A stretch of 12,663 nucleotides of DNA. Source: an uncultured Schwartzia sp. GTDB lineage: Bacteria > Bacillota > Negativicutes > Selenomonadales > Selenomonadaceae. The stretch spans positions 1-12,663 of the forward strand of contig CAJPUA010000012.1 of NCBI GenBank assembly GCA_905373705.1. The letters run 5' to 3'. The translations under genes and the position numbers were made by a program. The notes under the pieces were generated by a model. It saw only the letters and a program-made list of their open reading frames with translations, was not told the origin of the DNA and searched no databases. Positions 7,326-12,663 of this stretch are shown here, piece after piece. How positions within the stretch are numbered: the stretch's first letter is position 1; every line of letters starts with the position of its first letter.

Positions 7326-9260
7326 TCAGAAAGTACAGGTGTAAGTCATGGACCAGTTAAAGGGACGGGCCAGATTTTCACTGACATTCATGACATTATC
7401 CCGGTTCAGCAGATTATAAAGATTGAGCTTGAAACTGTTATATTGATCGGGGGTATAGGATAAAACGGCGTTTAAATCTACTTTATCACGTAAGGCGTGA
7501 TACTTCCCATTGATCGTTTTGCTGGCATCCTCCCTGTCCCCCGCCCAAAACAAATTGAGGCTGGAATGAAACTTACCGGTGGTATATTGAACGCCGGTCG
7601 TCATCTGCCACCGGGAAGTCTCCTGCACCCATACCCCGGAATCCTTGGCCTCCGGATTCTGTACTGTAAAGCCGGCATTGTACTGCCATTTATCCCCTAA
7701 TTTCTGGGTATATTCCACTTCCAGCCCGGTGTTGCGAAATTCCCCCAAATTCACTTGGATATAATTATCCGGATTGATGCCCGGGGGCGGCGTCAGCCCT
7801 AAATCCTTGTATTTTCTCCAAGCGAATTTATTCTCCATTTTCATAGTAAACACGGCCGCCTTAAAGGAGCTGGTGTCGGTGACGTGCTTGACCCCGGTCT
7901 CGTAAGACCAGCCCTCCTGAGGTTTTAAGTTATCGTTGCGGCCCGTGCCGGACAGGGTATAGCGAGAGTTGATGGCCGGCATTTCAAAAGATTTGCCGAT
8001 ATTCGTGTACCAGCTGGTTTTCTCGTCGATCTTATAAAGGGTTTGTAGCTGCGGCAAATAGACGCTTTTGGACGAATCCACGTCGTTTCCCTTAATAAAG
8101 TGCGCCCTGATGCCGAAAACCGCCGAAAATGTATTGGAAAACTCATGGGTGTAAGAAGTATACAGCCCCAAGCTATCGCGTATAGTCACATGGGCGCGGT
8201 TGACGATTTCTTCATATTTTTCTCTGTCGGCCGTAAAACCGGCGACTAAGGATCCCTGCTCGGAAAGCTTCCATTGTTTTGTCGTATCAAAATCGATGCG
8301 GCTCAAAATGATATTGCTGCTGGCGCCGCTGCGGCTCACTTTTCCTGTCGTGGTAAATTGCTGTCCGTCAATCCGGCGGCGATTATAAGAAAGGTTCGAG
8401 GTCAAGTTGTGCGCCTTGTCGGCATAAATCAAAGCCACATGATCCCGCTTGTCGTCATATTGGTAACCGGTCTTGCGCCGGCGACCCGTTCCGTCTAAGT
8501 ACTCCATCCCGGTGCCATTCGTCTTGGTGTGTATGTAATTCAGGGTCAGATCCGGGGCAAAGTTTACGCTGGCGAAGAGATTATCTTTGTTATATTTTTT
8601 GCGGATGGATTCATAAGGATTATCGTAGCGAATTTGTGAATCATGAAACGTGCTGAAATATTCACGGCCCACGGAAACAAGATACTTATCCCCCTGACTC
8701 GTGAACTCGCCCCCTTTATTCACATCGCCTAAAGTTACTGAAGCCGAATTTTTGATGGGGCCTCCTGTTTTCGTAATGATATTGACCACGCCGCCCATGG
8801 CCTCGCTGCCATATAAAACGGAGTTGGAACCTTTCACAATTTCAATGCGTTCTACCGCAGAAATAGGAATCCCCGCCGTGGAATTGTAATTGTTTAAGTT
8901 GATGGGGGACCCGTTCACCAAAATCAGCGTTCCTTTATCCAGCCCCCGGATATAGGTGCGCCCCGTAGAGCTGCCGTTATCTCCCTGCCCGCTGGCATAA
9001 TTGTAGCTGGTGATGCCAACCGTTTGATCCAGCGCATCAAAAACACTCAGATAGCCACGGTTCTCAATATCCTTCGCTGTAATGACGGTCGTGGTGGCCG
9101 GTGTCCTCAAATCTTTGGTTTCCGAACGCTGAGCCGTGACGACGATGGTATCCAAGGTGTATTCATCCAAGCCATCTTCTGCCGCCTGCGCCTGCCCCAT
9201 CAGGCCGCCCGTCAATAAAAAAGGCAGGATAAAGGAATACGTCAACTTCTGTTTTAACAT
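7326..9260 (-). CDS. TonB-dependent outer-membrane receptor
   Basis: This is a 644-residue outer-membrane receptor. The signal peptide spans residues 1-26, with likely cleavage at AQA/AEDG. A TonB box, DTIVVTA, is at about 37-43. The plug domain spans about 50-165 and includes YIRGLDKGTLILVNG and RIEIVKGSNSVLYGSEAMGG. A 22-strand type barrel continues to a terminal Phe (TYTCTF). It would import a metal complex across the outer membrane using TonB-ExbBD energy. The sequence around FEMPAINSRYTLSGTGRNDN corresponds to the FRAP...NPNL region of haem receptors but lacks the usual His between the motifs. That argues weakly against haem; siderophore or cobalamin is equally possible. Start 9260 has AAGGAG seven bases upstream and a good promoter. 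The binding-protein gene lies downstream on the same strand. Confidence 0.92.
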   Translation of the reverse strand: MLKQKLTYSFILPFLLTGGLMGQAQAAEDGLDEYTLDTIVVTAQRSETKDLRTPATTTVITAKDIENRGYLSVFDALDQTVGITSYNYASGQGDNGSSTGRTYIRGLDKGTLILVNGSPINLNNYNSTAGIPISAVERIEIVKGSNSVLYGSEAMGGVVNIITKTGGPIKNSASVTLGDVNKGGEFTSQGDKYLVSVGREYFSTFHDSQIRYDNPYESIRKKYNKDNLFASVNFAPDLTLNYIHTKTNGTGMEYLDGTGRRRKTGYQYDDKRDHVALIYADKAHNLTSNLSYNRRRIDGQQFTTTGKVSRSGASSNIILSRIDFDTTKQWKLSEQGSLVAGFTADREKYEEIVNRAHVTIRDSLGLYTSYTHEFSNTFSAVFGIRAHFIKGNDVDSSKSVYLPQLQTLYKIDEKTSWYTNIGKSFEMPAINSRYTLSGTGRNDNLKPQEGWSYETGVKHVTDTSSFKAAVFTMKMENKFAWRKYKDLGLTPPPGINPDNYIQVNLGEFRNTGLEVEYTQKLGDKWQYNAGFTVQNPEAKDSGVWVQETSRWQMTTGVQYTTGKFHSSLNLFWAGDREDASKTINGKYHALRDKVDLNAVLSYTPDQYNSFKLNLYNLLNRDNVMNVSENLARPFNWSMTYTCTF

Positions 9261-9299
9261 ATAAACTCTCCTTACCGAATAATATTATATACAAACTCA

Positions 9300-9328
9300 A
9301 TTATATTTTATAATAAATTCATAATCAA
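9300..9328 (-). promoter_or_regulatory. Sigma-A-type promoter of the TonB receptor
   Basis: On the - strand, TTGATT (9328-9323), a 17-bp spacer and TATAAT (9305-9300) form a near-consensus promoter. Transcription would begin near 9293, leaving a leader of about 32 bases with AAGGAG at 9273-9268. The region is very A/T rich. I see no convincing Fur box on it; the best alignment I tried gives about 9 of 19 matches. Confidence 0.65.
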
Positions 9329-9489
9329 GTCTATAGGAAATCTTTGCCGCGCGTAAAATTTTGTAGTATTGAACCAGATATGATGGCGAACAATATAAGA
9401 AAGATTTCTCCATCATCCGACCTCATTCTTTTGCATCCTTGCCCAAATTTGCCGCGCCATAAGCTTCCCAATATAAAACGACAAAAATA
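9329..9489. other. Intergenic stretch without recognisable genes
   Basis: The gap between the TonB receptor start (9260) and the symporter stop (9611) is 350 bases. Its ends hold the receptor promoter and the symporter terminator. In the middle I see only a seven-pair inverted repeat, ATGATGG (9380-9386) with CCATCAT (9410-9416). I see no riboswitch core. A 62-codon - strand frame here starts inside the terminator and has no recognisable features. Confidence 0.5.
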
Positions 9490-9540
9490 CAGGGAGCGCC
9501 TAAGAGCGTTTTTTACCAAAACACCCTTTGACGCTCCCTG
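9483..9540 (-). terminator. Terminator of the symporter gene
   Basis: On the - strand, CAGGGAGCG (9540-9532) pairs with CGCTCCCTG (9498-9490), nine perfect pairs. TATTTTTG follows at once, as expected for a Rho-independent terminator. The loop is long (33 bases). It contains ACGCTC, which could instead pair with the GAGCGT of the first arm, so two mutually exclusive folds exist. Confidence 0.6.
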
Positions 9541-9610
9541 GCAAATGACGGAGCTGCCTTCTACACGCTTCCCGTGTCAACCAAAAAGTTCAGCCGGCGG
9601 CGAAATAATA

Positions 9611-10981
9611 TCAACGAAAGAACATCGTATAATACCCATGCCCGAAAATATAAAGCACGATAAGCGGCAAAAGCCACGTCACATAAAAGCGTATCCACGC
9701 AGGAAACCGCAGTCCCTGCCCCGTATCCGCTTCGCGAAGAAAATTATCCCATCCCCATCCGTAGCGGCTTACGCAAAAAAGAAGATAGATTAAACTCCCC
9801 AGCGGCAAAAGATTATTGCTGACAAAAAAATCTTCCAAGTCCAAAACGCCGCTTCCCAGCCCGAAAGGCTGAAATCCCTGCCAAAGATTAAAGCCTAACA
9901 CGCAGGGGAGGGACAACAAAAAGAGCAGCGGCACGCACCACGCGATAATGATCTTCCGATCCCGGTGCAAAAGCTCCATCAAACAGCAGATAATATTCTC
10001 AAACACCGCGATCACTGTAGACATAGCGGCAAAAAACATGAAAAGGAAAAACAGCGTTCCAAAAATCCAGCTGCCGGGCATATTATTAAACACGTTAGGC
10101 AGAGTGATAAAGAGGAGTTCAGGCCCGCTGCCCGGATCAATGCCATAGGAAAAACACGCGGGAAAAATAATGAGTCCGGCCGCCAATGCTACGAAAGTAT
10201 CCAGCAGGATGACCCAGACCGCCTCTCCTGTGAGGCGCTTTTTCTTTTCAATATAGCTGCCGAAAATCGCCAAGGCGCCAATTCCAAGGCTCAAGGTGAA
10301 AAAAGCCTGTCCCATGGCGGCAAACACAATTTCACCGGTCCCGTAAGTCATGAACCGCTCAAAATCCGGCAGCAGATAATATCGCAGCCCCGCCTCGCTC
10401 CCCGGTAAGAGAACAGAATTGACCACCAAAATCATCATCAGGAACAAAAGGCAGATCATCATGACCTTCGTGATGCGCTCGACGCCGGCCCTCACCCCTA
10501 AGTAACAAACGCCGAACCCTAAAAGAATCACCGCCGCCATATAGCCGCCCATCGTCACCGGATCTGCTAAAAGACCGCCAAATTTCTGACCGATACCCGC
10601 CACATCAAGGCCGGCGAAGCCGCCTCTCGCCATCTCCCAGAGATAGTAAAGCATCCAACCGGAGATCGTCGTGTAAAACATCATCAAGAGCATATTACCG
10701 GCGATAGCTCCGTATTTATACCAATGCCACTTCGTTCCCTTCGGTTCCAATACGTCGAAAGACATCGCCACACTCCGGCAACTGGCGCGCCCTACCGCGA
10801 ATTCCGCCACCATGATGGGCAGCCCCAGAATCGCCAAAAACACCAGATAAATTAAAACAAACGACGCGCCGCCATACTTTCCCGTAATGTAAGGAAATCG
10901 CCACACGTTGCCCAAACCGATTGCGCACCCCGCCGACACCAGGATAAATCCAAAACGAGAAGAAAAAGTGCCCCGCTCCAT
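9611..10981 (-). CDS. Neurotransmitter:sodium symporter (NSS/SNF family) transporter
   Basis: This 456-residue polytopic membrane protein of the LeuT-fold NSS family would import an amino acid or related amine with sodium. The N-terminal signature FSSRFGFILVSAGCAIGLGN followed by VWRFPYITGKYGG matches the unwound first helix of LeuT, which contributes sodium and substrate contacts. GQAFFTLSLGIGALAIFGSY corresponds to helix 6, and AAMSTVIAVFEN to the sodium-site helix 8. About 11-12 membrane segments are visible. Start choice: ATGs at 11062, 11026 and 11017 overlap or nearly overlap the promoter and have no ribosome binding site. The ATG at 10981 gives a normal leader, has GGGGTG four bases from the GG core, and yields an N-terminus (MERGTFSSRFGF) like other family members. 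The 11017 start (468 residues) remains possible. Substrate is unknown. Confidence 0.88.
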   Translation of the reverse strand: MERGTFSSRFGFILVSAGCAIGLGNVWRFPYITGKYGGASFVLIYLVFLAILGLPIMVAEFAVGRASCRSVAMSFDVLEPKGTKWHWYKYGAIAGNMLLMMFYTTISGWMLYYLWEMARGGFAGLDVAGIGQKFGGLLADPVTMGGYMAAVILLGFGVCYLGVRAGVERITKVMMICLLFLMMILVVNSVLLPGSEAGLRYYLLPDFERFMTYGTGEIVFAAMGQAFFTLSLGIGALAIFGSYIEKKKRLTGEAVWVILLDTFVALAAGLIIFPACFSYGIDPGSGPELLFITLPNVFNNMPGSWIFGTLFFLFMFFAAMSTVIAVFENIICCLMELLHRDRKIIIAWCVPLLFLLSLPCVLGFNLWQGFQPFGLGSGVLDLEDFFVSNNLLPLGSLIYLLFCVSRYGWGWDNFLREADTGQGLRFPAWIRFYVTWLLPLIVLYIFGHGYYTMFFR

Positions 10982-11033
10982 TGCACCCCACCGCTTTCTG
11001 AAAGTATACTCTTTCATAAAAAACATTTCTATA

Positions 11034-11062
11034 ATTATAAAAGATTGTGCCACGCTTGGCAA
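11034..11062 (-). promoter_or_regulatory. Promoter of the symporter with palindrome on its -35
   Basis: On the - strand, TTGCCA (11062-11057), a 17-bp spacer and TATAAT (11039-11034) form a good sigma-A-type promoter. Transcription would begin near 11027. The -35 lies inside the perfect inverted repeat CGCTTG-G-CAAGCG (11053-11065), a possible operator. Overlapping it, TGCCA-CGCT-TGGCA (11047-11061, allowing one extra T) offers another dyad. Confidence 0.6.
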
Positions 11063-11088
11063 GCGAATCTTCCTTCTTTATATTCCCA

Positions 11089-11117
11089 TTGACATAGTAG
11101 GAAATAATCTATACAAT
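11089..11117 (+). promoter_or_regulatory. Near-consensus sigma-A promoter of the methyltransferase
   Basis: TTGACA (11089-11094), a 17-bp spacer and TACAAT (11112-11117) match the housekeeping promoter consensus at 11 of 12 positions. Transcription would begin near 11124, giving a leader of about 44 bases with AAGGAG at 11154-11159, eight bases before the ATG. The promoter is divergent from that of the symporter. Confidence 0.75.
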
Positions 11118-11130
11118 GATTCTCAATAAC
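11112..11130. promoter_or_regulatory. Fur-box-like operator overlapping the -10
   Basis: Aligned without gaps to the classical 19-base Fur box GATAATGATAATCATTATC, the bases from 11112 to 11130 match at 13 positions, including AATGAT and TCA cores. The site covers the -10 and the probable transcription start, where a bound repressor would block initiation. The A/T-rich setting raises the chance of a random match. Confidence 0.45.
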
Positions 11131-11167
11131 ACAGTATCTATTCAGTAATAGAAAAGGAGATGACCCT

Positions 11168-11926
11168 ATGCAAGAATCAGGACACATTTTTCTGGCCCGA
11201 ATGGGGAAAACGAAACTCCGACCGGGAGGAATCGACGCCACGAATTGGCTGCTGGATAAAGCGAATATCAAACCAGATTCCAAAATTTTAGAAGTGGCCT
11301 GCAATATGGGCATGACCATGATACAAATCGCCAAAACATACGGTTGTCACGTCATCGGAATAGATTTAGACGAAACGGCTTTGGATAAGGCTCGGAAAAA
11401 GATTCGCAAAAACCACTTAGAAGACAAACTCTCCGTCCGCAACGGTAACGCTTTTGATCTGCCATTTGCTGATGCCAGCTTTGACATAGTCATTAATGAA
11501 GCCATGCTGACCATGTTAGTAGGGAAAGACAAAGACCGGGCCCTCACAGAATATGCCAGAGTACTTAAACCGGGCGGCATACTTTTAACTCATGACGTAC
11601 TGCTGCAAGAAGATTCTCCAAAGGCGCAGCAAGAATTATTGTCCGGACTTTCCCGAGCCATCAATGCTCACGTGGAACCTTTAACCTTAGAAGGCTGGAA
11701 GGAAAAAATCGAATCTCATGCTTTTCGAACCGAGCAAAATTATGGAAAAATGACCCTGCTTGATCCTATCGGTATGCTGCACGACGAAGGGCTAGACGGT
11801 ACCTTGAAGATTATGACCAATGCCATAAAAAAGGAAAACCGCCAAATGTTCTCCGAGATGTTTGATTTCTTTAATGAGCATGCCACACAACTCGGCTATG
11901 TCGCTAATTATAGCATTAAGCTCTAA
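11168..11926 (+). CDS. Class I SAM-dependent methyltransferase
   Basis: This 252-residue soluble enzyme has a Rossmann-type SAM-binding fold. Motif I is ILEVACNMGMT at about residues 40-50. It departs from the usual E/DxGxGxG in having Ala-Cys-Asn before MGM. The acidic loop after strand 2 is GIDLDE (64-69). GNAFDLPFADASFDIVINEA (93-112) supplies the adenine-contact and motif IV region, and RVLKPGGILLTHD (131-143) is the post-motif strand. The C-terminal third, with DEGLDGTLKIMTNAI, is helical and probably forms the substrate lid. The acceptor molecule cannot be identified. Start is supported by AAGGAG eight bases upstream and by a strong promoter with a Fur-like site, suggesting iron-responsive expression (inference). 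Its A/T content is clearly higher than that of the left-hand genes. An IS200 element begins about 35 bases after the stop. Confidence 0.85.
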   Translation: MQESGHIFLARMGKTKLRPGGIDATNWLLDKANIKPDSKILEVACNMGMTMIQIAKTYGCHVIGIDLDETALDKARKKIRKNHLEDKLSVRNGNAFDLPFADASFDIVINEAMLTMLVGKDKDRALTEYARVLKPGGILLTHDVLLQEDSPKAQQELLSGLSRAINAHVEPLTLEGWKEKIESHAFRTEQNYGKMTLLDPIGMLHDEGLDGTLKIMTNAIKKENRQMFSEMFDFFNEHATQLGYVANYSIKL

Positions 11927-11960
11927 GTCCCTCACTCTCTCCGATATTGATCATATCATG

Positions 11961-12116
11961 ACCACCCGTCAAACGGGTGGTTTGCTCGCCCCTATAAGGG
12001 GCAGTTACCAGCCAGCGTCTAAAGACGCTGGCTTTCACTACGTTCAAGCCAGATTGCTCTTGACTCGTCACCGCCCTTAAAAGGGCGTTCGTACTACTTG
12101 CTACCCTTAAAAGGGT
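11961..12116. repeat. String of five hairpins downstream of tnpA
   Basis: Five short inverted repeats follow one another: ACCACCCG/CGGGTGGT (11961-11981), GCCCCT/AGGGGC (11988-12002), AGCCAGCGTC/GACGCTGGCT (12010-12033), CGCCCTT/AAGGGCG (12072-12087) and ACCCTT/AAGGGT (12103-12116). The first is probably the TnpA-binding end hairpin and may also terminate the methyltransferase transcript. The third is a perfect 10-bp stem with loop TAAA. The last two belong to the tandem repeat at the end of tnpA. Confidence 0.8.
12042..12052. repeat. Left copy of an 11-bp inverted repeat flanking tnpA
   Basis: GTTCAAGCCAG here is the exact reverse complement of CTGGCTTGAAC at 12578-12588. The pair brackets the transposase gene, lying 41 bases beyond its stop and 22 bases before its start. 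No known function in IS200-type elements. Confidence 0.6.
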
Positions 12117-12123
12117 CTTCGTA
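12064..12123 (-). repeat. Tandem 30-bp repeat straddling the tnpA stop codon
   Basis: Read on the - strand, the last ten codons of tnpA including the stop (12123-12094) and the following 30 bases (12093-12064) align without gaps at 22 of 30 positions. The central CCCTTTTAAGGG is identical. Translated, the first unit reads YEDPFKGSK-stop and the second YERPFKGGDE, in the same frame. Confidence 0.75.
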
Positions 12124-12555
12124 TTCCTTCACACTCAACTTATCCATCGCGATATCATGACTTTCTTGCTCTTGGATATACTTGCGAATCGTTGCTTCAT
12201 TTAACCCAACCGTACTCACGTAATATCCTTCTGCCCAAAAGTGTCGATTCCCAAATTTGTATTTCAAATTGGCGTGTTTGTCAAATATCATTAACGCACT
12301 TTTCCCTTTGAGATATCCCATAAATTGTGATACACTAAATTTCGGCGGAATGCTTACCAACATGTGCACATGGTCGACCATCAAGTGTCCTTCTAAAATC
12401 TCTACACCCTTATACGCACAAAGTTGCTTTAATATGTCACGAATGCTCTCTTTGTACTGGTTGTAGATGATTTTTCTGCGGTATTTGGGCGTAAATACAA
12501 TGTGATACTTGCATAACCACTTTGTGTGCGATAAACTATTCGCTTTCTGTGCCAT
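12094..12555 (-). CDS. tnpA: IS200/IS605 family transposase TnpA (HUH, Y1)
   Basis: This 153-residue Y1 transposase cuts and rejoins single-stranded DNA at the element ends. The metal-binding HUH motif is His62-Val63-His64 (DHVHMLV). The nucleophile is Tyr126 in RKYIQEQ, with Gln130 four residues later as in well-studied family members. SLSHTKWLCKYHIVFTPKYRRK at residues 7-28 is the usual N-terminal strand and helix, and length is normal for the family. The gene looks intact. Start is set at the ATG at 12555 with AAAGGTG just upstream; a GTG two codons earlier (12561) would add two residues. After the TAG stop the frame continues for 24 more codons with a repeated YERPFKGG, to a stop in the loop of the hairpin at 12010-12033. 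There is no partner tnpB. Confidence 0.93.
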   Translation of the reverse strand: MAQKANSLSHTKWLCKYHIVFTPKYRRKIIYNQYKESIRDILKQLCAYKGVEILEGHLMVDHVHMLVSIPPKFSVSQFMGYLKGKSALMIFDKHANLKYKFGNRHFWAEGYYVSTVGLNEATIRKYIQEQESHDIAMDKLSVKEYEDPFKGSK

Positions 12556-12577
12556 AAGCACCTTTCCTTTCTGTGTA

Positions 12578-12588
12578 CTGGCTTGAAC
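12578..12588. repeat. Right copy of the 11-bp inverted repeat flanking tnpA
   Basis: CTGGCTTGAAC is the exact reverse complement of 12042-12052. In the tnpA transcript, if transcription starts upstream of it, the two copies could pair and close the gene into a loop of about 525 bases. Confidence 0.6.
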
Positions 12589-12638
12589 AACCTTAGTATA
12601 CTACCCGGAAAGGTGTTTTTGGTATAACCCTTTAGCTT

Positions 12639-12663
12639 CCACCCGCATAGCGGGTGGTTTTTT
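12639..12663. repeat. End hairpin of the IS200 element, upstream of tnpA
   Basis: CCACCCGC-ATA-GCGGGTGG is a perfect eight-pair hairpin followed on the + strand by six Ts running to the window edge. It shares CCACCCG/CGGGTGG with the hairpin at 11961-11981, as expected of the paired TnpA-recognised ends. On the + strand it would also act as a terminator and shield tnpA from outside antisense transcription. Confidence 0.75.

Larger units (their letters stand above)
11961..12663 (-). mobile_element. IS200-type insertion sequence (IS200/IS605 family), possibly cut by the window edge
   Basis: A single tnpA on the - strand is bracketed by matching hairpins in the same orientation. One is ACCACCCG-N5-CGGGTGGT (11961-11981) past the 3' end of tnpA; the other is CCACCCGC-ATA-GCGGGTGG (12639-12657) past its 5' end. 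Hairpins just inside both ends that the transposase reads as single-stranded DNA are the hallmark of this family, which has no terminal inverted repeats and makes no target duplication. No tnpB is present. The exact tips cannot be fixed: the upstream (left) end may lie at or beyond base 12663, and the downstream (right) end lies somewhat below 11961. Confidence 0.8.

Noticed and set aside
9261..9480. Cobalamin riboswitch upstream of the TonB receptor
   Set aside because: No B12-box-like core is visible on the - strand, and the promoter at 9300-9328 leaves a leader of only about 32 bases, too short for one.
9331..9519. 62-codon - strand reading frame
   Set aside because: It starts inside the symporter terminator, lacks a ribosome binding site and resembles no family I recognise.
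11862..12080. 72-codon + strand reading frame spanning the IS boundary
   Set aside because: It runs from the methyltransferase gene through three IS hairpins, has no ribosome binding site and no recognisable domain.
11961..12116. CRISPR array
   Set aside because: The hairpins differ from each other in sequence and spacing; there is no constant repeat with regular spacers.

Overview
The window most likely comes from a motile, Gram-negative-type Firmicute of the Negativicutes (something like Selenomonadaceae). It combines Firmicute-style genes (strong AAGGAG ribosome binding sites, sigma-A-type promoters, a DUF4127 protein, a YfmS-like soluble chemoreceptor) with an outer-membrane TonB-dependent receptor, which requires an outer membrane. 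This is inference from gene content; no rRNA or other marker gene is present.

Layout. Bases 2-2955 (+ strand) hold a DUF4127 protein, whose first codons lie outside the window, and an HD-GYP c-di-GMP phosphodiesterase with its own extended -10 promoter. A perfect 22-bp stem-loop at 3074-3123 ends this block and also the opposing one. Bases 3180-6020 (- strand) hold two chemoreceptors: a small cytoplasmic one and a membrane-spanning one. Bases 6258-9260 (- strand) hold a TonB-dependent receptor followed by a BtuF-like periplasmic binding protein, with a strong stem-loop between them. No permease or ATPase is present. Bases 9611-10981 (- strand) hold a sodium:neurotransmitter-type symporter. 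It is divergent from a SAM-dependent methyltransferase at 11168-11926 (+ strand). The methyltransferase promoter is a near-consensus sigma-A site whose -10 is overlapped by a Fur-box-like sequence. From 11961 to the end lies an IS200-type insertion sequence (tnpA only, - strand) with matching hairpins at both ends.

How they work together. The left half is signalling and motility: c-di-GMP turnover beside two receptors that would feed CheA/CheW. The middle is outer-membrane uptake of a scarce metal complex (siderophore, haem or cobalamin; substrate not resolvable). The possible Fur box suggests the methyltransferase belongs to the same iron response, although it sits beyond the symporter. Base composition changes along the window: 961-1020 in the DUF4127 gene has 39 G/C of 60, while 11281-11340 in the methyltransferase has 23 of 60. 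The right-hand genes may therefore have a different history.

I did not find a convincing new multi-gene system. The items most worth a second look are the Fur-like site on the methyltransferase promoter, the stem-loop between receptor and binding protein, and the unusual 3' region of the IS200 element (a string of five hairpins and a 30-bp tandem repeat that straddles the tnpA stop codon).
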